A stretch of 64,000 bases of DNA, taken from Mycolicibacterium moriokaense (GTDB lineage: Bacteria; Actinomycetota; Actinomycetes; Mycobacteriales; Mycobacteriaceae). Location of the stretch: contig NZ_AP022560.1 in the NCBI RefSeq assembly GCF_010726085.1, forward strand, positions 5,208,001 through 5,272,000, in the 5' to 3' direction. The position numbers were made by a program, and so were the translations under genes. Positions 57,184 to 64,000 of this stretch are shown here, in pieces. How positions within the stretch are numbered: position 1 is the first letter of the stretch; each line of letters begins with the position of its first letter. The notes below the pieces were generated by a model. It was not told the origin of the DNA. It did no database searches and saw only the letters and a program-made list of their open reading frames with translations.

Positions 57184-58353
57184 TTAGAACTGGGCGGCCT
57201 GGTCGATGATGTTCACCAGGAACCGAACGCCCACCGCGAGTGCGCGTTCGTCGATGTCGAACGTCGGCTGGTGCAGATCCAACTGCGGCCCGCGGCCTGT
57301 CCACACCCCCAGCCGCGCCATGGCGCCCGGCACCTCCTCGAGATACCACGAGAAGTCCTCGCCGCCACCGGACTGACGGGTATCGCACAGCACGTCGGGA
57401 CCGATCGCCTCGATCGCATGGGTGACGATGCGCGTCGAGATCTCCTCGTTGACCACCGGCGGCACCCCGCGACGGTATTGCAGGGTGTGCTCGATGTTCA
57501 GCGGCGCTAGCAGCGAGGTAATCGCTTCGCGGACAACGGATTCCAGGGTCTCCCAAGTTTCGCGACTCGCGGTGCGGATGGTTCCTGCCAGCGTTCCGGT
57601 CTGCGGGATCGCGTTCGCCGCGGTGCCCGAATTGACCGCGCCCCACACCATCACCGTGCTGTTGCGCGGATCGATACGCCGGGACAGGATCCCCGGCACA
57701 CCGGTGATCAACGTGCCGATCCCGTACACCAGGTCTCCGGTCAGGTGCGGACGCGAGGTGTGCCCACCGGGCGAATGCAGCGTCACCTCGAGCTGATCGG
57801 CGGCCGACGTGATCGGGCCGGGGCGAACCGCGATCTTCCCGACGGCCAGCCGCGGGTCGCAGTGCAGCGCGAAGATCCGCGACACCCCCGTCAGCGCGCC
57901 CGCCGCGATCGCGTCGATCGCACCACCCGGCATCAACTCCTCGGCGGCCTGGAAGACCAGCCGCACGCCGACCGGCAGTTCGGGGACCGACGCCAGCGCC
58001 AGCGCGGTGCCCAACAGGATCGAGGTGTGCGCGTCGTGACCGCAGGCATGCGCCACGTTGGGGACCACCGACGCATACGGCGCCCCGGTGCGCTCGGCCA
58101 TGGGCAGTGCATCCATGTCGGCGCGCAGCGCGATCTTCGGCCCGTGTTCCGGACCGACGTCACACGTCAGACCGGTACCGCCCGGCAACACCTTGGGGTT
58201 GAGGCCCGCGTCGGCCAGATGGGAGGCGACGAACTGGGTGGTGGCGAACTCCTGACGGCCCAGCTCGGGGTGGGTGTGCAGGTGGCGCCGCCAGGCGACC
58301 AGATCGGAATAGTGCGCGTCCAGCCACAATTCGGTGGCGTCGTGCAGCGTCAT
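57184..58353 (-). CDS. amiA1: M20 family amidohydrolase AmiA1
   Basis: A 389-residue M20D metallo-amidohydrolase (hippurate hydrolase/IAA-amino acid hydrolase type). ALRADMDALPM and HACGHDAHTSILLGTA supply metal ligands (Cys, His, His), FQAAEELMPGGA the catalytic glutamates, and the dimerisation domain (HSPGGHTSRPH) lies in the middle. It corresponds to Rv3305c. Its ATG overlaps the stop of amiB1 (ATGA at 58350-58353), so the paralogous enzymes are cotranslated, perhaps with different acyl-amino acid substrates. Confidence 0.9.
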   Translation of the reverse strand: MTLHDATELWLDAHYSDLVAWRRHLHTHPELGRQEFATTQFVASHLADAGLNPKVLPGGTGLTCDVGPEHGPKIALRADMDALPMAERTGAPYASVVPNVAHACGHDAHTSILLGTALALASVPELPVGVRLVFQAAEELMPGGAIDAIAAGALTGVSRIFALHCDPRLAVGKIAVRPGPITSAADQLEVTLHSPGGHTSRPHLTGDLVYGIGTLITGVPGILSRRIDPRNSTVMVWGAVNSGTAANAIPQTGTLAGTIRTASRETWETLESVVREAITSLLAPLNIEHTLQYRRGVPPVVNEEISTRIVTHAIEAIGPDVLCDTRQSGGGEDFSWYLEEVPGAMARLGVWTGRGPQLDLHQPTFDIDERALAVGVRFLVNIIDQAAQF

Positions 58354-59531
58354 GACGCCCGCCTCGCCTTCAGCTCCAGCACCCGATCGCGCTCGGCCGG
58401 CGTCTCGGCCAACCTGACCACAGTGCGCGCCAGCATGATCGCACCCTCGACCACGGCCTTGTCCGCACCCGGCCGGGCTGCGGCCTCGGCGAATGCCGGC
58501 TGATGCACCGACGCGTCACCCGCGTCGATCCCGACGATCGGATGGATACCGGGCATGAACTGGGTGACGTTGCCCATGTCGGTGCTGCCCAGCGGAAAAG
58601 CCGCTTCGAGTTCGGCGGAAACTGGTGAGCGGCCGACCCGCGTCATCTCGTCGCGGAACGCCTCAGCCAGCCAGGAGTCGGGTGTGAGCTCGTCATAGGG
58701 CGGTTCGGTCTCGGACACCGCGTAGTCGCAACCGGAGGCCACCGCCCCCGCGAGGAAGCAGTCCGACATCCGCTTCTCGAGGTCGCGCAGCGCCGCCTTG
58801 TCGTTGGCCCTCATCGTGTAATGCATCTCGGCGCGGCCCGGGATGATGTTGGTGGCCTGGCCGCCATCGGTGACGATGCCGTGCATCATCTGGCCAGGTG
58901 CCAGCTGCTGACGCAGTAACCCGATCGCCACCTGCGCGACGGTGATCGCGTCGACCGCGTTGACGCCGAGGTGCGGTGCCACGGCCGCATGTGATTCCTT
59001 GCCTCGATACTCGACCGCGACCTGCGACAGGGCCAGCGAACGGGCCGCGGCGATGTCGAGCGGGCCGGGATGCAGCATCACGGTGGCGGCGATGTCGTCG
59101 AACGCTCCGGCGTTGAGTAGCAACACCTTTCCGCCGCCGGCCTCTTCGGCGGGCGTGCCGAGCAGGGCCACCGTCAGCCCCAGCTCGTCGGCTACCTCGG
59201 CCAGCGCCAGTGCGGTGCCGACCGCCGACGCGGCGATGATGTTGTGTCCGCAGGCATGTCCGATGCCGGGCAGCGCGTCGTATTCGGCGCAGATCCCGAT
59301 GACCAGGGGGCCGCTGCCGTACTCGGCACGGAAGGCGGTGTCCAGACCGCCGGGCGCCCTGGTGATCTCGAAACCGCGCTCGGCGACGAGCGCCTGGGTC
59401 TTCGCACAACTGCGGTGTTCGGCGAACGCGAGTTCGGGTTCGGCGTGAATCGAGTGCGACAGCTCGACCAGATCGCCATGGCGTCGGTTGACAGCGTCTT
59501 CGACGCAACTCGACGCGGTGGCGGTGGGCAT
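58350..59531 (-). CDS. amiB1: M20 family amidohydrolase AmiB1
   Basis: A 393-residue M20 peptidase-family amidohydrolase, similar in plan to its neighbour. [16 protein letters not shown] has the metal cysteine and histidines, [11 protein letters not shown] the catalytic glutamate pair, and [20 protein letters not shown] the lid-domain histidine (quoted in part). It resembles AbgB-type enzymes cleaving p-aminobenzoyl-glutamate, but the substrate is unproven. It matches Rv3306c. The start is ATG 59531; 56 bp separate it from divergent deoD. Confidence 0.9.
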   Translation of the reverse strand: MPTATASSCVEDAVNRRHGDLVELSHSIHAEPELAFAEHRSCAKTQALVAERGFEITRAPGGLDTAFRAEYGSGPLVIGICAEYDALPGIGHACGHNIIAASAVGTALALAEVADELGLTVALLGTPAEEAGGGKVLLLNAGAFDDIAATVMLHPGPLDIAAARSLALSQVAVEYRGKESHAAVAPHLGVNAVDAITVAQVAIGLLRQQLAPGQMMHGIVTDGGQATNIIPGRAEMHYTMRANDKAALRDLEKRMSDCFLAGAVASGCDYAVSETEPPYDELTPDSWLAEAFRDEMTRVGRSPVSAELEAAFPLGSTDMGNVTQFMPGIHPIVGIDAGDASVHQPAFAEAAARPGADKAVVEGAIMLARTVVRLAETPAERDRVLELKARRAS

Positions 59532-59574
59532 CCTCGAAGTATCTCACTGCATCGGGCGACGCCGGTGGGACGGC

Positions 59575-59580
59575 TAAGCT
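59575..59580 (+). promoter_or_regulatory. -10 element of deoD, leaderless start
   Basis: TAAGCT, seven bases before the GTG at 59588 in the amiB1/deoD divergent gap. Confidence 0.5.
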
Positions 59581-59587
59581 GCCCACC

Positions 59588-60382
59588 GTGACGACGCCGG
59601 ATGCGGAAGCCGCGAGGTCGGCGGAACAGATCCGTCAGCGCACCGGCGTGGACGAGCACGACGTCGCAGTCATCCTCGGCTCAGGCTGGGCCCCCGCCGC
59701 CGACGAACTCGGTGACCCGGTCGCGGTGGTGCCGATCGCAGAGCTTTCCGGCTTCACCCCGCCCGCAGCGGAGGGGCATCGCGGCCAGCTGTTGTCGCTG
59801 CGCCACGGCGACCGGCGAGTGCTGGTGTTCGTCGGCAGAATCCACGCATACGAAGGCCACGACCTGCGCCACGTCGTCCATCCGGTGCGGGCGGCATGCG
59901 CGGCCGGGGTGCGCACGATCGTGCTGACCAACGCGGCGGGCGGCATTTGCGAGGACTTCGCCGTCGGTCAGCCGGTGCTGATCAGCGATCACCTGAATCT
60001 GACGGGCCGGTCACCGCTGGTCGGCGCCCAATTCGTCGATATGGTCGACGCTTACTCTCCGCGGCTGCGCGCCGTCGCTCACGAGATCGATCCGTCGCTC
60101 GCCGAAGGCGTCTACGCCGGACTGAACGGACCGCAGTACGAGACGCCGGCCGAGATTCGGATGCTGCGCACATTGGGCGCGGATCTCGTCGGGATGTCGA
60201 CCGTGCACGAGACCATCGCCGCGCGCGCCGCGGGGGCGCAGGTGCTGGCGATGTCGTTGGTGACCAACCTCGCGGCGGGGATAACGGGGCAGCCGCTGAG
60301 CCACGACGAGGTGTTGACGGCGGGCCGTCAGTCCGCGACGCAGATGGGTTCCCTGCTCGCCGGGGTGATCTCCCGGCTCTGA
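59588..60382 (+). CDS. deoD: Purine nucleoside phosphorylase
   Basis: A 264-residue trimeric-type purine nucleoside phosphorylase, cleaving (deoxy)inosine and guanosine to the base and ribose-1-phosphate for salvage. [14 protein letters not shown] binds phosphate, [22 protein letters not shown] contains the active-site histidine (quoted in part), and [16 protein letters not shown] has the purine glutamate; the later GMSTVHETI is the ribose site. The name follows Rv3307. The GTG start fits a leaderless promoter. The last 55 bp overlap the end of the AbrB-type gene. Confidence 0.93.
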   Translation: MTTPDAEAARSAEQIRQRTGVDEHDVAVILGSGWAPAADELGDPVAVVPIAELSGFTPPAAEGHRGQLLSLRHGDRRVLVFVGRIHAYEGHDLRHVVHPVRAACAAGVRTIVLTNAAGGICEDFAVGQPVLISDHLNLTGRSPLVGAQFVDMVDAYSPRLRAVAHEIDPSLAEGVYAGLNGPQYETPAEIRMLRTLGADLVGMSTVHETIAARAAGAQVLAMSLVTNLAAGITGQPLSHDEVLTAGRQSATQMGSLLAGVISRL

Positions 60383-61446
60383 GGGGTAAGCCGTCCGCTC
60401 AGCCACACCATGCCCCGGGCCAGCAGCGGCGCGGCGAACAGCATGAGCAGGATCCGCACCACCTGCGCGGCGATGATGAAGGTGACGTCGGACCCCGTCT
60501 CGACTGCGGTGGCCAGCACCGCGTAGACGCCGCCGGGGCTGGTGGCCAGATAGCCGGTCAGCGGACTCACCCCCGCGACGTGTGCCAGCACCACGCCCAA
60601 CCCCGCGGTCGCGGCGCTGAGTACGACGATGAGGCCGACGGCCGTGGGAAGCATGCGTCCCACCGCGCGCAACGAATCGCGGGTGAACGCCAGCCCGGCC
60701 TGCCAGCCGATCACGGCGTAGCCGATCTGCACCAGCAGCACCGGCACCGACAAGCCGAAGGACAGGCCGGACACCTCGAGGACCACCGTCAGCGCCAATG
60801 GTCCCAGCAGACCCGCACCGGGCAGCCGGATCCACCGACCGACGGTGGCGCCGACAACCACGAGCGCGACGAGCATGCCGATGCTCAGATACCAAGGTGC
60901 GCTGTCGGATTGGGACATCGTCGCACTCGGATGCGACCTGTCGGCGTGGTAGATCAGCGTCACGAGCACGGGCATCGACGCCGTCACGAGCGCGACGCGC
61001 AGATATTGCACGACCGACACGATGCGATCGTCGCCGCCGAGTTCGCGGGCGATCGCGACCAGCCCGGACGCCCCGCCGGCCACCAACGCCAGCGAGCCCG
61101 TCAGCGGGGTGACGTCACGGTGCATCGCGAGGACCGCCCCGCACACGACGCTGAGCGCCAGCGTGGCGACGGCGATGATGAGGACGATCGGCCAGTGCGG
61201 TCCGAGCGCATCGACCGCGTTCTCCTGAACCATCGTGCCGATGTAGACACCGAGGACACCCTGCGCGGCGACGCCGGCAGGACGGGGTACGCGACTGGGT
61301 GCCAGCGCCAACAGGGCAAGCACGACGCCCACGGCAAGCGCGGCGAACAGCGCGGCCGACGGGACGCCGAGGAGATCGAGGGGGTAGGTGACGCCGATTG
61401 TCACCGCGACCAGCAGTGACCATCTGAGCAGCTGTCTTATCACCAT
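60328..61446 (-). CDS. AbrB family (PF05145-type) membrane protein
   Basis: A 372-residue integral membrane protein with about ten hydrophobic segments in two similar halves, each with a glycine-rich stretch (GVYIGTMVQ and [17 protein letters not shown] in the first, GWQAGLAFT and [19 protein letters not shown] in the second). It fits the AbrB/ammonia-monooxygenase-named family, now regarded as transport-related; the substrate is unknown. The ATG at 61446 ([13 protein letters not shown]) is chosen because the extra residues from ATG 61479 use rare AT-rich codons. It is divergent from a MarR gene. The 3' end overlaps deoD. Confidence 0.75.
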   Translation of the reverse strand: MVIRQLLRWSLLVAVTIGVTYPLDLLGVPSAALFAALAVGVVLALLALAPSRVPRPAGVAAQGVLGVYIGTMVQENAVDALGPHWPIVLIIAVATLALSVVCGAVLAMHRDVTPLTGSLALVAGGASGLVAIARELGGDDRIVSVVQYLRVALVTASMPVLVTLIYHADRSHPSATMSQSDSAPWYLSIGMLVALVVVGATVGRWIRLPGAGLLGPLALTVVLEVSGLSFGLSVPVLLVQIGYAVIGWQAGLAFTRDSLRAVGRMLPTAVGLIVVLSAATAGLGVVLAHVAGVSPLTGYLATSPGGVYAVLATAVETGSDVTFIIAAQVVRILLMLFAAPLLARGMVWLSGRLTPQSREITPASREPICVAD

Positions 61447-61467
61447 TGATCCCAAGTATTCTCTTAC

Positions 61468-61532
61468 TAACTTGTCCATGCAACCCGCTGTTATATACGT
61501 GACATCCGCAGAATTACCAAGGTATAACTTGT
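61468..61532. promoter_or_regulatory. Repeated TAACTTGT boxes in the AbrB/MarR divergent region
   Basis: TAACTTGT occurs at 61468-61475 and 61525-61532, 57 bp apart, in an AT-rich gap. A CAAGT at 61453-61457 makes the first copy an imperfect inverted repeat. The second abuts the MarR start codon and contains a TAACTT -10-like sequence. These are likely MarR binding sites. Confidence 0.45.
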
Positions 61533-61534
61533 AT

Positions 61535-61981
61535 ATGGACCGTGGTGAGTCAAGTCGCAGGTCGGCCGCCACCGAGCTGCGGGAATCGATCGTCGCCGTC
61601 AACCAGCAGATGCGTCGGCACCGCCCGGACCACGGGCTGACGCTGAGCCAGATGCAACTACTCGGCGAGGTGAGCCGTACCGGTGTCACCACGCCCGCTG
61701 AACTCGCGTCACGCCTAGGCGTGCGGGTGCAGTCGCTGACCGACAGCATCAACGCGTTGGCGGACCGGCAGCTGATCGCTCGTCGGCCAGATGAGGTCGA
61801 CCGGCGTCGTCAGCTCATCGAGATCACCGCCGTGGGCACCGAACTGCTGGAGGCCGACCGCGCCGAACGTGACGCGTGGCTGCACGCGACCATGCGCGAC
61901 AACCTGTCGGAGCTCGAGTTCGACCTGGTGATGCTCGTCGCGCCGGTGCTGCGCAAGATCGCATACGCCGACTCCACATAA
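61535..61981 (+). CDS. MarR family transcriptional regulator
   Basis: A 148-residue MarR regulator. LTLSQMQLLGEVSRTGVTT then ELASRLGVRVQSLTDSINAL form the winged helix-turn-helix (about residues 36-75), and RRPDEVDRRRQLIEIT is the wing with the conserved DxRR. It is divergent from the AbrB-type membrane protein gene and probably controls it. The ATG at 61535 gives MDRGESSRRSA; the upstream frame is antisense. Ligand unknown. It ends 29 bp before pmmB. Confidence 0.87.
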   Translation: MDRGESSRRSAATELRESIVAVNQQMRRHRPDHGLTLSQMQLLGEVSRTGVTTPAELASRLGVRVQSLTDSINALADRQLIARRPDEVDRRRQLIEITAVGTELLEADRAERDAWLHATMRDNLSELEFDLVMLVAPVLRKIAYADST

Positions 61982-62010
61982 GCCGACTTAAAACTGGGCA
62001 CACTTACTGG

Positions 62011-63651
62011 ATGACCGCGCGAGAGTGGACCTCGAGCATCGCGCAAGAATGGATCGCCCACGATCCCGATCCGAGCGCTGTCGCCGAACTACTCGAATGC
62101 GGCGACGCTGAGCTCGATGAACGATTCGCACACCCCCTGACCTTCGGCACCGCCGGCCTGCGCGGCCCGCTGCGCGCGGGTCCGAACGGGATGAACCTGG
62201 CAGTCGTGCTGCGCGCCACCTGGGCCGTCGCGAAGGTGCTCAAAGACCACGGCCTACACGGCCGCGATGTCGTGGTCGGCCGCGACGCCCGGCACGGTTC
62301 GGACGAGTTTGCGCTCGCTGCTGCGGAAGTTCTTTCCGCTCAGGGATTTTCCGTCACGTTGATGTTCACCGCCGTGCCCACTCCGGTGGTCGCCTTCGCC
62401 GTCCGCCACGGCGGCGCGGCGGCGGGAATACAGATCACGGCGTCACACAACCCTCCGACGGACAACGGCTACAAGGTCTACTTCGAAGACGGGTTCCCGA
62501 TCGTGCCGCCGATCGACCGAGAGATCGAGCAGGCGATGGCCGATGCGCCGTACGCCGATGAGATTCCCAGGCGGGCAGTCACCCCGTCCGGAGTCAACGA
62601 GGTCCAGCGCTACATCGACCGGGCGGCGCACGTGCGCCACACGCACGGTGCGGCGCGAGTGGCGGTCACGCCGTTGCACGGGGTGGGTGGTGAGTTCATC
62701 CTCGACGCGTTGGTGCGCGCCGGGTTCACCGATGTGCACGTCGTCGAGAGTCAGTTCACGCCCGACCCTGACTTTCCCACTGTGGCGCTGCCCAATCCGG
62801 AAGAGCCCGGCGCCGTGGCCGCACTCCTGGAACTGGCCGCGGACGTCGACGCCGACATCGCGCTGGCATTGGATCCCGATGCCGACCGGTGTGCGGTCGG
62901 GGTGCCGACACCCGACGGCTGGCGAATGCTTTCCGGCGACGAAACGGGTTGGCTGCTAGGCGATTACATACTTTCCCAAATTGAGCCCGGCCCGGTCACG
63001 GCAGCGACCGTGGTGGCAAGTTCGCTGGTGTCGTCGCGGATGCTGGCATCGATCGCACGTGAGCACGGCGCCCGCCATGTGGAGACGCTGACCGGTTTCA
63101 AGTGGCTGGCACGCGCTGACGTCGACCTGCCGGCCTGCACGCTGGTATACGCCTACGAAGAGGCGATCGGACACTGTGTGGATCCGGCGTCGGTGCGCGA
63201 CAAGGACGGAATCAGCGCCGCGGTGCTGGTGTGCGATCTCGTGGTGGCACTGAGGCAGCACGGCCGCACGCTGCTGGATGCGCTCGACGATCTCGCCCGT
63301 CGCCACGGAGTGCACACCACGACCGCGGTGTCGCGACAGGTCGCAAACGTGGATGAGGCGCAGGCGCTGATGCACCGCATCCGTACGGCGCCGCCGGACA
63401 GGCTCGCCTGCTTCGACGTGACGGTCACCGATATGCGGGACGCAACGGGCCCGCTGCGCACGGACGCGGTAGTGCTGTCGGGCGGCGACGGCGAAACGAC
63501 GTTCCGAGTGGTCGTGCGACCGTCGGGCACCGAGCCGAAAGTCAAGTCGTACATCGAGGTTCGCTGCGGAGATGTGAGCGATCTGGATGAGACCCGGCAG
63601 CGCGCCGCGACATTGCAGACGGAGCTGCGGGAGCGCGCGCAGCGGTGGTGA
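62011..63651 (+). CDS. pmmB: Phosphomannomutase/phosphohexomutase PmmB
   Basis: A 546-residue alpha-D-phosphohexomutase with four domains. FGTAGLRGP opens the protein, the phosphoserine loop is ITASHNPPTDNGYKVYF, the metal loop is DPDADRCAVG, GDETGWLLGDY and YAYEEAIGHCV belong to the sugar-binding loops, and RPSGTEPKVKSYIEV binds the phosphate. It corresponds to Rv3308, annotated as phosphomannomutase; activity on ribose- or glucose-phosphates is equally possible for this subgroup, which would fit with deoD. ATG 62011 is used. It converges on upp with an 10-bp gap. Confidence 0.92.
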   Translation: MTAREWTSSIAQEWIAHDPDPSAVAELLECGDAELDERFAHPLTFGTAGLRGPLRAGPNGMNLAVVLRATWAVAKVLKDHGLHGRDVVVGRDARHGSDEFALAAAEVLSAQGFSVTLMFTAVPTPVVAFAVRHGGAAAGIQITASHNPPTDNGYKVYFEDGFPIVPPIDREIEQAMADAPYADEIPRRAVTPSGVNEVQRYIDRAAHVRHTHGAARVAVTPLHGVGGEFILDALVRAGFTDVHVVESQFTPDPDFPTVALPNPEEPGAVAALLELAADVDADIALALDPDADRCAVGVPTPDGWRMLSGDETGWLLGDYILSQIEPGPVTAATVVASSLVSSRMLASIAREHGARHVETLTGFKWLARADVDLPACTLVYAYEEAIGHCVDPASVRDKDGISAAVLVCDLVVALRQHGRTLLDALDDLARRHGVHTTTAVSRQVANVDEAQALMHRIRTAPPDRLACFDVTVTDMRDATGPLRTDAVVLSGGDGETTFRVVVRPSGTEPKVKSYIEVRCGDVSDLDETRQRAATLQTELRERAQRW

Positions 63652-63661
63652 CAGCCGCTCG

Positions 63662-64000
63662 CTAGCGCGGCCCGAACTGACGGTCGCCCGCATCGCCCAG
63701 CCCCGGCACGATGTAGGCGACCTCGTTGAGTCCTTCATCGATCGTCGCCGTGTAGAGGCGCGTGCTCGGGGCCACCGCTTCCAGCGCGGCGAGCCCCTCG
63801 GGTGCGACCACCACGCAGATCGCCGTCACGTCAACAACATTGCGGGCTTGCAACAGCTTGATGGTGTGAGCCATCGATCCGCCGGTCGCGAGCATCGGGT
63901 CCAGCACGATCACGGGCTGGGTACTCAGATCGTCCGGCAGCGACTCCAAATACGGTGTGGGCTGATGGGTTTCCTCGTCGCGGGCGACGCCGACAAAACC
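63662..64000 (-). CDS. upp: Uracil phosphoribosyltransferase, carboxy-terminal part
   Basis: The carboxy-terminal 112 residues of Upp, which makes UMP from uracil and PRPP. The frame continues past the window end: it reads [22 protein letters not shown] at the edge (typical GFIGxxRDEET motif), followed by the PRPP loop [14 protein letters not shown] and the uracil-binding [13 protein letters not shown]. The start is outside the window. It corresponds to Rv3309c. With deoD and pmmB it forms a salvage-related neighbourhood. Confidence 0.95.
   Translation of the reverse strand, partial: GFVGVARDEETHQPTPYLESLPDDLSTQPVIVLDPMLATGGSMAHTIKLLQARNVVDVTAICVVVAPEGLAALEAVAPSTRLYTATIDEGLNEVAYIVPGLGDAGDRQFGPR

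Overview
The window is a high-GC chromosomal segment of a mycobacterium, most probably a fast-growing Mycolicibacterium. The genes follow, almost without interruption, the order known from M. tuberculosis between fbiB and upp (roughly Rv3262 to Rv3309c). The genus-specific landmarks are cell-wall linker genes (wbbL, rmlD, lcp1), acyl-CoA carboxylase genes (accD5, accE5, accA3), sigF/rsbW, lat/lrpA/pcd, lhr, nei2, glpD and lpdA. This assignment, and all comparisons with M. tuberculosis, rest on recalled gene order and protein families and not on a search.

Layout. 1-6700: the end of fbiB (coenzyme F420), a NUDIX hydrolase, GDP-mannose and rhamnose linker genes on the minus strand, then divergent lcp1. 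6700-13250: a secreted multicopper oxidase, fadE25, purE-purK, a GtrA membrane protein, a PH-domain protein and the biotin ligase birA. 13300-19300: accD5-accE5-maf, sseA-sufE and accA3; birA charges the biotin on AccA3, which works with AccD5/AccE5 to make carboxylated acyl-CoAs for fatty and mycolic acids. 19300-28100: a SigF neighbourhood with a STAS antagonist, sigF, the anti-sigma factor rsbW, topoisomerase IB, a CsbD-like stress protein with a clear SigF-type promoter, usfY, a flavodoxin-like protein, a PAS-ANTAR protein, a membrane-anchored Mrr-like nuclease and a broken Nramp-like fragment.

28100-32750 is a lysine catabolism block: lat and its regulator lrpA, divergent from a 2-oxoadipate dioxygenase/decarboxylase gene and pcd. 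32760-41900: an SRPBCC protein, an MpaB-like oxygenase divergent from a TetR regulator, the giant helicase lhr, a nitronate monooxygenase, nei2 and a cupin. 42000-47500: an acyl-CoA desaturase with its reductase, controlled by a divergent FabR-like TetR protein, then an enoyl-CoA hydratase and two short-chain dehydrogenase/NmrA-type genes. 47500-57070: a secreted proline-rich protein, a secreted GH2 glycosidase, the lpdA-glpD-rluA run, a gamma-glutamylcyclotransferase-like protein and an FAD-dependent oxidoreductase divergent from a TetR gene. 57180-64000: two M20 amidohydrolases, purine nucleoside phosphorylase, an AbrB-type membrane protein divergent from a MarR gene, pmmB, and the end of upp.

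The genes are tightly packed, with many stop/start overlaps (ATGA, GTGA, TTGA). At least fourteen genes have a TANNNT -10 element 6-8 nt before the start codon, which predicts leaderless mRNAs and helps fix starts. I saw no rRNA, tRNA, CRISPR array, insertion sequence or prophage. The most interesting non-coding signals are operators in divergent regions (lat/lrpA, MpaB/TetR, desaturase/FabR-like, FAD enzyme/TetR, AbrB/MarR), SigF-type promoters, paired inverted repeats at convergent gene ends, and a coding tandem repeat at the start of accE5.
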